From the NCBI GenBank assembly GCA_036768485.1, contig JAVLUZ010000223.1, positions 5,598,525 to 5,662,524 of the forward strand: DNA of 64,000 nt, read 5' to 3'. The DNA comes from Mermis nigrescens (Eukaryota; Nematoda; Enoplea; Mermithida; Mermithidae). The position numbers and the translations under genes were made by a program. Shown here piece after piece: positions 34,284 through 64,000 of this stretch. Position 1 is the first letter of the stretch. Each line of letters begins with the position of its first letter. Under the pieces are notes generated by a model, which saw nothing but the letters and a program-made list of their open reading frames with translations, had not been told where the DNA came from and did not search any database.

Positions 34284-34719
34284 CATGTTTTTTTTGTATT
34301 CGGCAAAGATTTTTCCCGATGTACAAAGACTTTTCGGGACCGTCTTTGTAGATGTACAAAGATTTTCGGGAAGACAAAACCGCAAAAAAGGTCTGAAATT
34401 CGTAAAAATATCCGGCGCTTCGCGCCGTAATGAGAAATTGTGTGATCTTTATAATAGCAGAAATCGTATTTCGAAAGGAAAAATGTCGAATGCTTCGGCG
34501 CTTCGCGCCGTTTCAAGACGATTCTTAATGATTTTTGCCCTCATGAAACCAGGAATTAGGCAAAATACACTACCAAAGGTCGAACATTTGTTTTTACCAC
34601 ACTAAAGTCGCTGCCGTACTTATATCATAGTGTCCAGAAATTTGTGTGTACAAAATGTACAAAGACTTTTAGGGACGATCTTTGTATATGTACAAACGTA
34701 CCTTGTACAAAAAACACTG
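34284..34719 (+). mobile_element. hAT-type MITE, family A, copy 5
   Basis: 436 bp. The flanks CATGGAAG and CCTGGAAG are an 8-bp TSD with one difference. It contains two CGGCGCTTCGCGCCG palindromes (near 34415 and 34497). Confidence 0.93.
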
Positions 34720-34904
34720 CCTGGAAGCCATTTTCTGTTCATGTAGGTTTCAAAACAATTTTAACATCTATTTTTGCATAGTTTTCTTCTATTTTCAATT
34801 AAAAATTTCGATGTTTCGCATTAAATGCTATAAATACAGGAAATCAAGCAGTAAATCATGCTTCTAGACGTATATCCGCCTTGATTTCACAAAATTTTCG
34901 GCGC

Positions 34905-35030
34905 TTCGACCCAAGTATGTGTCATCCAATAATATTTTCTTTGTCTGACCCCGGCCAGCCCCGGCCGGGGCCGGGATATTTTTCAGCCCCGGTACCGCCC
35001 CGGCCCGGCCAAAAAGTCGCCCCAGTCACT
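34905..35030 (-). mobile_element. Solitary left arm of an element E relative
   Basis: The reverse complement of the first 130 bp or so of element E, including the CCGGGG arm, CGGTACCGGGGCTG and the inner TGTGTCAT flank. It shows that the E arm, spacers included, exists in a second copy. Confidence 0.85.
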
Positions 35031-36682
35031 TAGCAGTATCCGGTTTTTAAAATCTCGGGTCGGTTTACATAATATCCCCTTTACCTCTCTCAATGCCTTT
35101 GTGTTTTGATCAGCATATCAAATATAAGTGAAATTGGTCGTTTTTGCAGAAAAAATTATTTGACTTCCTGTGCCACATAAATTAAATAAGTGCCTAAAAT
35201 CCTGGTTATGCCTATGCCTAGTTTTTTATTGTCAATTTAGATTCTCGTTGGATTAAGTTTGTTATAGCAGTGTTGTCTGAGTAAAGAATCGACTTAGCGC
35301 CATCTGAAATGCAGAACGAAGCAGGAGAATATGTTGACATGTACTTCCCACGAAAATGGTAAGCAAATCTGAATTTCGCTCTAACATGTGAGGAACCAAA
35401 ATTCTAAGAAAGACTTTTTCCTGAAAATGGGTAGCTGGATCAACTTGTAAGATTGTTTAACACGATACATGTTTGGCATATGAACTGCGATATCTCGCGC
35501 CGCGATGCCAAAGAATTGATTTCCAGTCATTTAGTTCTTGGTACTAAAAGGAACTTATTTCTGAAAGTATCCGTATGACCCAATCTAAGCTTGTGGAAGA
35601 ACATGTTTTAAGCCAAATTTTTCTGCCCAGTGCCTATTGACTTGTATTCCTCATCCTTTCTCTTAAATCCCTATATTTGAGCTGAAATGAATAAAAATGC
35701 GAGGAAAAAAATTAGGCACAAGGGATAGGTATAAATGGAGAATATGGGCTAGCACGTTCCAAGGGGGAGGGGCAAAAAAGGAAAAATTTTTTCAGTATTC
35801 TGACTGTATGCGAGTATACATATATAAGCCTAAGCATAGGTGCACTAGATTAGGGTTGACAGGGCCAAAACAAATAGTCACATGCTTTTACGTAATAGAT
35901 CCGCATCTTTTGTCGATGTTGACTGCAATTTATCGCTTTTAGCATTAGAAAATATAGGAAGGCGAGAAATTTTTTGTAGGCCATTTTGACGAGATTTTGG
36001 ATGTTTTGTAAGTAAGCAGCACGTAAAATAACGTGTTTACAACAATGCTGCTTTTGTCTTCAAAAAATGACGCGGAAAATAATCCCATAGCTCAAGATCG
36101 TTGGGCAGTACCTGCCTGTCTGATGTTTTAGGAGAGTATACCCCCTCACTACCATAGGCGTAAGTTGGAAAACCCCCTTAGATTATTGTAGATTCCTCTA
36201 TTTTTAGTAACATTTTTGTTGATTTGACCCATCCTGACCCCATCCCAAGAATTTAGGTGCTGCCTATGTATGCCCCTCACCCCTATGCGCATATGTTATC
36301 CCTGACCTTGGACACCTATGATACATTGTGCATTACACAGATTTATGTAATGTATAGTAGGTGTGTAATGTTAATTTTATTATTTTTGTTTAAGCTCTGC
36401 TAGTAACAGAATCATATCGGCGACCGATCATGCCTCAATCCAGATTGATTTCGTTGATGTAAGCCATTTGCTATTTTTTCTAGTGCTTACCGATTTTATA
36501 TTCTACCATATACGGTCTAGATGGGGTTTGGTGATTTTTCACGTACATAAGCAGCACTCAAAATCTAAAATGCGCGCCAAGAATTCAATTCTGGGATCTA
36601 TCATAATTTGCGGAAGATAATTTGGGTTTTTGGGTCTGATACCCCCAACAGACATGCTCACTGGAGGAGGGGGTATGTGGGG
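35031..36682. other. Unassigned DNA
   Basis: No exon is recognised. Around 36130-36310 there are decayed G/C-run MITE-like words. The plus-strand frame at 35697-35942 shows no family resemblance. Confidence 0.35.
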
Positions 36683-36898
36683 CGTACATGTAATGGCTCG
36701 AGATTGGGGGTCCCGGCTATTTATAGGGAAGTAATGACCTCCAATTTTTGGCCAAAAACGCTTAAAAGCGACCAAAAAATTAAATTTTTTCAAAAAATTG
36801 GGGTGGGGGGGGGGTTAAAAATTTTCTGGCTTTAGGGAAAGAGGGGACGGACGACTTTGGATGGGGAATTCCCCCTTCACCCCCCTCTTACATGTATG
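36683..36898. mobile_element. hAT-type MITE, family I, copy 1
   Basis: 216 bp from CGTACATGTAATGGCTCG to TTACATGTATG. The perfect TSD ATGTGGGG is at 36675-36682 and 36899-36906. It shares interior words with copies near 42400, 59015 and 61908 and with the cores of elements E and F. Confidence 0.9.
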
Positions 36899-37797
36899 AT
36901 GTGGGGTATCCTGCTACCAGGACTTTTGGAAGGCATAATACCCTCCTTAGGATATTTTGGACCATAACCGATTTCAACTGACGTCTAACATTGTAATTTT
37001 AAGTACATACATACTTATTTTTCGGGCAGTAGACTGTTCGTTCCATTCATCCATACATTTTAATGCAAATTTAACCATAAATATTCATGAGAAATCAAAT
37101 ACGACTAATTAAGTGCGAAAATTTGACATTGAATATGTAAAAAATTACTCATCTTCCTAGGGAAATTCGATTAACTCCCTCCCAGAGCTTTTGACCGTGT
37201 GCATGTATGTAACCCAACCTCTCCACGCCACGTGTGGTCCCCGCAAAAAGTTTTTCACGCTCGCAAAAAATTTCCAACTCTTTCCCCGAATTTGTGTTTT
37301 CTAAGGATCGTTGAAAACATCATGATTTAAGCGTTTTGGTCAAGTAATTTGTGGCGGGGGCACGTCGCTCATTTTAAAATTGCTCCGATGAGAACAATAA
37401 AAAGAGGAACGTAATGACATTTAATTGGACGATTGATTGACTACAACGTCGTTCTTGTTTCGTTCCGTAAACCAGTCAATTGGCAGTTTAAACTTTAGAT
37501 GCTAGATTTATTCGTGACCCGACTATAAATCATCTTGGGGGTTTATTACCAGAAAAACTTCCACCCTCTTTAGAAATTTGTGCATGTCTGTTCGTGACTT
37601 GGCGTTTTTACAAAAAAATTTTCGTCTTTTGAACTTGGTTTATCTTAATTCAGGATTAATATACGGAAAGAGCCAATTTAATTTGAAATTAAATAAAGTT
37701 AGTTTTCATGCATTATAAATTAGAAAACTAATATTATAGTATTTATTTTAGTTTTAGTCCGTTGAGATGCCTTAAAAATAAATCCCACTTCGTGATA
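36899..37797. other. Unassigned DNA
   Basis: No exon or element ends recognised. Confidence 0.35.
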
Positions 37798-38155
37798 CAG
37801 TGCTCGTCATCAAAGTTGACGCGCCATCATTCGAGTGCGGCGTTTTGTCCGCTATTCTCTATCAACTTAATTTTTTATTATAGCATATTATCCTGTATCA
37901 TGCCGCTTATGCGGCGATGCAGACGGAGCAATTTAGCTGTTAATAGCGTCAACAAAAAGGAAGTGCGCACGTGAATGACGCAATTAATATTAAAATTGTG
38001 CCGACTGTGTCGCCACATTAGCGGCATGATACAGCTTAGTGTGCTATGATAAACAAACAACTTGGTGGAGGTTAATATACATAACGCGGCGCTCGCGGCG
38101 CTCATCTAACATAAATCTGAGAATGATGGTGCGCCAACTTTTAGGTCGAGCACTG
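37798..38155. mobile_element. Palindromic mariner-like element, second copy
   Basis: 358 bp from CAGTGCTCGTCATCAAAG to TTAGGTCGAGCACTG. The arms pair through GACGCGCCATCATT and AATGATGGTGCGCC. It shares AGACGGAGCAATTTAGCT with the copy at 8034. A TA lies at the left edge only. Confidence 0.82.
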
Positions 38156-39007
38156 TTGCTATTAAAAAACGCGTTTTTCGACGTTTTTTACGAGCTTATC
38201 GGTTAATGTAATAAAATTTATATTTTTTGAAATTCTTGTGCTCCTAATAGGCCGTGAAAGTTTCATCGGAAATTCAAAGATTTTATCACTAAGAAATGCA
38301 ATTTCTTCATCTTTCCTTGCATTACAGCACACATGGGCTTGGTGGTCCGAGGGTCTATATTTCCTCCCTATCCGAGAATCTGTCGGACCCCCCAGAAATC
38401 GATAGATTCCTTAGAATTGAGTTTTTGATGCTATTTTTGGCGATGATCATATCGAAATATTGTTAAGGAGCGCTAATCAGAATTTATTAATTTTCCTAAG
38501 CTTGCCTCCACTCATTCATATGTAAAATCACCACGCTCACAAAAATTTACAATGTCAGCTCAATAACTTTACAATGAATAATTTCATTTAGCTAAGTTTG
38601 ATAAAGTTTTCAGCTTCATTTTTCTGCTCGTATGACAATTAGAGGGCATTGCAAATTGCGCAGAAAATTAATTCAAATTTGTCCGCATTGTAAACAAACG
38701 CAAAACGTTCCATAAAGTTAATCGGTAGAAGTTGAGATATCTAAAATCGTGTCAGTTTTCTCGAAAGCCGTGCGATTGCTGCTTTCATTTGATTTACATC
38801 GTATTGCACGCACGTTGGTTTGCATCAAGAGCATTCATACCTTGATATTTCGGCTTACTGCGAGCTCGTCCTCATTGATTTTTCGCTTTTTCACGACCTT
38901 CCTTAATTTTCTGTTGACCCGTTTTTTAGCCACTTTAGGTATCATTTCAGTAATTTTGAGTAGTCAATTCGGAATCGGACGTCAAATAAACCCCCGGGGC
39001 CAAATTT

Positions 39008-39714
39008 ATGGAGCAACACCCAAGTTATGCTCCTGCAAAACGACAAAACCCAAAATTTTACGTTATGGATAGGAATGTTTGGGCTCCTGTATTTCAAAAA
39101 CCAATCCGTGAATTTTCCTTAAATTCCACAGCAAGGTCGTTCAAGGCATTACTTAAAAATTACTTAGATTTAAATAAAATTTATTCGCAGCGATTTAAGA
39201 TATTAGTAAAAATGCAACATTAAAAAGCTTTTTCTTACGGTTTTTTGTCAGTTTACACTGCGGTGCAAAGTGGTTTATACCAATCGATAGCGCATCAAAA
39301 GTTGGTCTAGGGTGGCATAAAAAATTGTCCCGCGGCTATTACGTAAGGTGTTAGAGCCACCAAAACGTTTTATAGTATTCCGTCGTTTCCAAGTTTCAGA
39401 AGCCCGATAAAGCCATTTTGATCAAAGATTCGGAATCAGGGGTCATTGAGTCAAAATATGAGGATCACTCGATTATACAGTAAAAACTTTTTTCTCGGAC
39501 ACACATTACTCGGAATTAATATTACAGATGTTTTTCTATATGTCTACTTTAAAAACTACGGTTCAGCTAATTTTAGATTGATCCGCTGACTGGTCGAATG
39601 ACAGGCAGTGTTAAAAGATACGCTATCTCCGGAGACATACGTCGAATGGGAGAATCAGATGATTCCCTAAGCCGTCTGGTGAAAGAAGGAGATAATACTG
39701 CTTCGTCGAAATGA
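39008..39714 (+). CDS. Candidate small gene of unknown function, three possible exons
   Basis: Three plus-strand segments can be joined in phase 0: 39008-39088 ([27 protein letters not shown]), 39400-39441 ([14 protein letters not shown]) and 39577-39714 ([45 protein letters not shown], stop). The third is the most convincing: TTTTAG acceptor, mixed composition, stop, and an ATTAAA polyadenylation signal 52 bp beyond. The second exon's donor (GGG|GTCATT) is weak, and an alternative donor at 39463 would break the frame. The product would have about 86 residues; no family is recognised. The ORF antisense to the third exon is less protein-like. Treat the structure as a hypothesis. Confidence 0.35.
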
Positions 39715-39811
39715 AGATAAATGTAAAAGTTGTTCATTTGTCGCCGTCGGTATTTGACTCTGTTTATTAAAGATGAATCAAGCATGCAGTTTTTTTACAA
39801 GCAAGTAGGTA

Positions 39812-40035
39812 TAGTCTGTTTCATTTCAACTTTGAGGTCTTTCAAAAAATAAGTGCCTACAAAAGTGGTTTAAACTAACTCCATTGTTGTGATGTTCTAC
39901 AGTATATCGAGCTACAGCGAGACAGTTGCTATTGCTAAGCCGCAGTACTGCATCAAAATTCTAAATCACTTTTGTAGCCTAATTCATGCAGATTAAATTC
40001 AAACAAAAATTTCGACCTGAATGAAACAGACTATA
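39812..40035. mobile_element. Mariner-like MITE with TAGTCTGTTTCAT ends
   Basis: About 224 bp from TATAGTCTGTTTCATT to AATGAAACAGACTATA, with TA at both edges. Ends related to those at 19072; a further fragment starts near 47717. Confidence 0.78.
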
Positions 40036-40259
40036 GGTAGCATTACACATGGGCGTGGGGTTTGAAACCTTTCCGAGAATCCGGCAGACCGCAAATGGAT
40101 AGACCCGTAGAATTGAACTTTTGACTTGTTTTTTTGGTATTTTTGATTAGGATTTGATCGCTGCTCACGCATGGACAGCATCACATCGAGGGCGAAAATA
40201 GTGGGAAACTGATAAGCTTTTATTTAAAAAAATCGATAAGAGTTTCGGAATGCCCGATG

Positions 40260-40687
40260 CATTGTTTATTTTGTATTCAGCAAAGATTTTACCCGATGTA
40301 CAAAGACTTTTCGGGACCGTCTTTGTACACGTACAAAGATTTTTGGAAAGACGACAATTGTAAAAAGGTCTAAAATTTGCAAAAATTTTCAGAATTGTGT
40401 GTTCTGTATATCTTTATAATGTCGGAAATTACATTTTGAAAGGAAAAATATCAGAATTTTCGGCGCTTCGCGACGTTTTAAGAAGATTCTTAGTGATTTT
40501 TTGCCCTTAGAGACCCAGAAATTAGCTAAAAATACACTACCAAAGGTCGACAAACCCTGTTTTACCACACTAAAATCGTTACTATTCTATATTATAGTAC
40601 ACCAAAATTTGATTGCAGAAAATGTACAAAGACTTTGGTGACAATCTTTGTACGCGTACAAACGGACCTTGTACAAAAGACACACTG
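40260..40687 (+). mobile_element. hAT-type MITE, family A, copy 6
   Basis: 428 bp. The perfect TSD GCCCGATG is at 40252-40259 and 40688-40695, with TIRs CATTGTTTATTTTGTA and GTACAAAAGACACACTG. Confidence 0.94.
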
Positions 40688-41107
40688 GCCCGATGCTGAG
40701 AAAATTCTCTAAATTATTTGATAATAGAATGTTCTAATTTTGCTTCAGTTCGTTTAAAACTGGTTTCAACCGCATGTTCGGATAATAAAACTTGTATCAC
40801 GGGTTTCGCTTAGCGTCGTCCTACGTATGTAACATGCTGCACCATCGGTTCCAAGCTTAAAAGAACAAAAGGAAATCTTCAGATTTCGTTTACAGCCTCC
40901 AATTTGACACGATTTTGTAGTCGTGTTTGTTATGAATTTTAGACCAAAATTAGTAATTTGCTAACATTTTATACGTGTATTAAAACATGGAATCACAAGG
41001 TAACCTACATATGTGAAACTTGATATGCGATACAGGTTCATGCAACTGTAAGGGCTAAAACGCCAAACTGGACAGATCCAACCATACCTGAGCTTGGGGG
41101 TATGCAC

Positions 41108-41376
41108 TATAGGTGGGCGCCACCAAAGTTCTGGGGGGAGGTGCAAAATTTTTTCAAAGGTCAAAAACTGCCCTTGGTGGTACGGCGAAAAAACACCATT
41201 ATTCCAACGTTTCTCATCGAGAACTATCCATTGGCATCAAAAAATTGCGAATAAAACAAAAAATTTCTAAAAAATTCAATTCTGAGGGGGGGGGTTATTT
41301 TGGTTTCTTGGGAGGATGGGCTATTTGGGTATCTGGAGGGGGTGCATACCTCCCAAACCCCTTACGCCCAGGCATG
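41108..41376 (+). mobile_element. hAT-type MITE, family B, copy 4
   Basis: 269 bp. The perfect TSD GTATGCAC is at 41100-41107 and 41377-41384. Confidence 0.93.
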
Positions 41377-41384
41377 GTATGCAC

Positions 41385-41575
41385 CCCCCATAAACTACAT
41401 ACCCCTCCCCAGAATTCAATTTTGAATTTTTTGTTTTTTCTCGAAATTTTTTGATGCCAATAGATAGTGCTTGATGAGAAACGTTAATGTGTTTTTCGCC
41501 ATAATACCATTTTTAAAGCCATTTTGACCTTTGAAAAATCCTACACTCCCAGAATTCCGTTGCCGTCCACCTATG
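41385..41575 (-). mobile_element. hAT-type MITE, family B, copy 5 (truncated)
   Basis: A reverse copy lying directly after the TSD of copy 4, so the two stand tail to tail. It ends GTCCACCTATG; the opposite end is shortened. Confidence 0.8.
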
Positions 41576-42057
41576 GATCCACCCGCCACTGATAAGTGCT
41601 TGTTGCTTTCGCAAACCCAAAATAAGTGCACAGATTAAAATTAGATTGGCTGGACTCAACGCCCGCTTGAAACATAAAACCCACGGGTTGAACGACAGTA
41701 AATGTGGATTAACCGACTGCTGCAGTACCGATCGATAACCAAATCTAATAGTACGGTAGGAATATAATAGCCCGTCTTGATCAGTCATTCACGTGGGAGC
41801 GGGGGTTTGGGGTTCTCTAGATCCCCAATCGGAAAAATGGGGAATTTTCTCTGGAAAATGAAGGCAAAAACGAATCAAATTCGAAAATGTTCTTCAGAAG
41901 CGATTTAAGTTAACTAGAAGCTGTAATATCGTAGTGTTAACACTACTCTAGGCGTTTTATACCAATTTTTGAGGTAATTTTGACCTAAAAAGCTCAATTC
42001 TTGACCCCCTGGGTCGGCGATGCAGTGCACTGCACATATGTATGGTCTTGTTGTGAC

Positions 42058-42312
42058 CATAGGTGGGCAGCACCGAATTTCTGGTGGTTCAAGACTTTTT
42101 AAAGGTCGGAATGGCGGAAAAACAGAATGGCTTACATATTTGATGGCGGAAAAACGCCATTTTTTAACGCTTCTCATTAAGGACTCACCATCCATTGACT
42201 TCAAAGAATCGTGAAAAAAAACAAAAATTGTAAAACGAATTCTAGGGGGTTTTCGATTTGGGGGGGGGTATTCGGCCTTCTTGGGGTTGCATATCCCCCA
42301 CGCCCACGTGTG
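42058..42312 (+). mobile_element. hAT-type MITE, family B, copy 6
   Basis: 255 bp; flanks GTTGTGAC and CATGTGAC (two differences). Confidence 0.88.
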
Positions 42313-43400
42313 CATGTGACTTGGCGAGCGTAGTAGGCATGTTTATACAGTCCGTCTTAGCTCGTCATTGACCTTAAGTGGCGTCAGTACCTGGTGAGCA
42401 TGGTAGACATACCATGTTTCGGCTCGAGTTTACGATAGGGGGTAAACGACCTCAATTTTTGACCAAAAACATCTAAAAACGGCTTGAGAACTCAATTTTC
42501 CCATAAATTGGGGGGGTCAAAAATTTCCTGTTTTTGAAAAGACGGGGGAACAGCCAATTTTGAGTGGGGGATCCTTTTTCCGCCCTGGTACATGTATGGT
42601 GGTAGACTATAGTCCGTCGTGGCTCGTCCTTGGCACGCCCGGTGGAGTAAAACGTCCCAGTCATTTGCGCTTGGAACCGGAGTTCAGGTCGGGATATACC
42701 ATACCACTCACTCATTCTTCACATCTTCCGCGCATCAGCATCACGACTGAATTTTTACTTCCTATTCATTCCTATTCACAATTTTCGGGAAAATACATCG
42801 ATACAAATGTACAGCAAGTGCTAATCCATGGAATACAAAGAACAATTACACGCCGCTCTAATAACTGAAGTTTGTATGTAATACAGGACGCGAACAAGTA
42901 CAACGTCGACTATGCAGAAAGGCCAGTAAACGACAAACACAAAAAACCAGTTTATATTGATTAGCTATACAAAGGCGATTTATGACAAAATTTAAATCGC
43001 TTAGTGCACAACTTCACGGATGCATAACATTTAATCGATAAAATCGTAAATTACAGACGATTGTTATAAAACGACCGATCCAAAATCAGTGGCGTCTTTT
43101 ATTCTGCCTTTCTGGAGAATTCTGAAGCAAATTACGCTAAAATGCCAGATTTTTGCAATTTGTTTGATACATTAAAGAAAGATATGTACGTTAATACCAA
43201 AACAAGAAAATTTCCAAAAATATTTTGCCATTTTCTCATAAATGTCCTCACTAAAATGGCGAGTTACACAAAAAAATGAATCTTTATTGCACTTGTCAAT
43301 CAATACAATTTTTCTACATTTGAATTACCTGATGAAAACATTGTTTGACAAGCAGCTTTAACGAGATATGGATGCTACCATGAATTTACATGGGCGAACG
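42313..43400. other. Family I remnant, then unassigned DNA
   Basis: About 42410-42597 resembles family I (TTTCGGCTCGAG at one end, GTACATGTATG at the other). 42600-43400 shows no exon or clear element. Confidence 0.5.
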
Positions 43401-44835
<1,435 letters not shown>

Positions 44836-44902
<67 letters not shown>

Positions 44903-44903
44903 A
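44836..44903. repeat. (TA)n(TG)n microsatellite
   Basis: About 48 bp of TA followed by about 20 bp of TG/GT. Confidence 0.95.
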
Positions 44904-45181
44904 CACAGCAGAATGGATACAAATTATCCGAAGCAAAGGCAAGTGATTCTTATGCAATATGCACATAAAACATTAAATAAAGAAAAAGTCGCAGCAAAGT
45001 TAAGGAATAATATACAAAAAAAGCAAGCATTATACATGAAGCACTCGTTGTGTGTATAAGATGGCGAGTAATGCATACATACACGTCACTCGATCTTAAT
45101 TCGCACGAAAGCATCGCCTCATTGTTTGCTGGGGTGCATGTCAAATATGCATAAAAGATTTAACAATAGAAACGACGCGAC

Positions 45182-45564
45182 CATAGGTGGGCAGCACCAA
45201 ACTTCTGGGGGGTTCAAGATTGTTAAAAGGTCAAAAAATGGTCTTTAAAATGGTGGTAGGGCGAAAAACACCATTTTAAAACGTTTCTCATCGAGCACTA
45301 TCCTTGGCATCAAAAACTCGAGAAAAAATGTTCAAAAATTGAAATCTGGGAGGAGGGTATCTTCGGGGTCAGGCTGGTCCCGCAGAAGTCGTAAGACCTT
45401 CCAGATTTAAAATTTAGATTTCTCGTTTTTTTATGTCAATGGATAGAGCACGGCGAGGGACGTCGAAAATGGCACTTTTAGCTCCTATGTACGTATCGTA
45501 CTTTTTAGACACTTTCTGAACAATTGAACTTTTTTCGGACCACTTGGGGCGCCGCCCACGTATG
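45182..45564 (+). mobile_element. hAT-type MITE, family B, copy 7 (longer variant)
   Basis: 383 bp. CATAGGTGGGCAGCACC opens the element and GCCGCCCACGTATG closes it, so both ends are of the CATAGGTGGGC type, unlike other copies. Flanks GACGCGAC and GACGGCAC (two differences). It lies just beyond the 3' end of the AMPK alpha gene. Confidence 0.85.
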
Positions 45565-45816
45565 GACGGCACATTTATCCAAAACTATGCGATATTATGC
45601 ATGTATAAGGGATAGAAAATTGTTGTGAGTAAAGCTTTAGCTGTAAAAATACGACTGTGTTGAAGGGGTAGACGTAGCAAATTTCAAAAACCAATTATTA
45701 CAAGTAGTCTAAAACGAATTAATGCGCTATTTGACCTGAGACACAACACGACGTGTACGGGTGTGAGACAAATATCTAATGAAGAAAGTAAGCGGACGGA
45801 AAAATCGATTCGCGCG

Positions 45817-64000
<18,184 letters not shown>

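Noticed and set aside
38749..39072. 107-codon plus-strand frame starting MSVFSKAVRLLLSF
   Set aside because: Hydrophobic and Leu/Phe/Ser-rich without family resemblance, in a frame different from the candidate exon at 39008; no splice support.

Overview
This is a eukaryotic nuclear window, most likely from an insect or another arthropod. The genes are split by AT-rich introns with GT-AG boundaries, the proteins are conserved animal housekeeping proteins, and the rest is a dense layer of degenerate transposons. There is no sign of bacterial gene organisation. One run of 100 Ns (18658-18757) is a scaffold gap.

Two conserved genes lie on the minus strand. At the left, ten exons between 2871 and 17916 encode the C-terminal coiled coil and the start of the Ser/Thr/Pro-rich tail of a nuclear pore basket protein of the TPR/Megator family. 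The 5' two thirds are absent: no TPR-like exon occurs between 17917 and 45800, and the N-gap lies just upstream of the first exon seen. At the right, nine exons between 45817 and the window edge encode the end of the kinase domain, the autoinhibitory domain and the whole C-terminal domain of the AMP-activated protein kinase alpha subunit, with matching exon phases and a stop codon. A weak candidate for a third, small plus-strand gene lies at 39.0-39.7 kb.

Nearly everything else is mobile DNA. Two degenerate Jockey/CR1-like LINEs sit head to tail on the minus strand (20.06-28.85 kb). At least ten families of hAT-type elements are present, many copies showing 8-bp target-site duplications (TSDs) and short CAG-type terminal inverted repeats (TIRs). 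They include an approximately 430-bp family (A, 11 copies or more), an approximately 250-bp family (B, 12 copies) and smaller families C, D, I, J and L. Larger elements of 1-2.7 kb (E, F, G, H) carry GC-rich arms built from a hexamer that repeats the inner end of the TIR. One related piece (49409-49648) still encodes a hAT transposase C-terminal domain. Foldback and mariner-like palindromic elements, several tandem repeats and long (TA)n tracts fill much of the remainder.

The most unusual pattern is in the large hAT elements. Their TIRs are variants of one sequence (CAGTGATnnnCCG), but each family has its own arm hexamer (CCGAGG, CCGGGG, CCGAAG, CCGGTG). Elements E and F share a homologous core, including a nested family A insertion at the same site, yet carry different arms.
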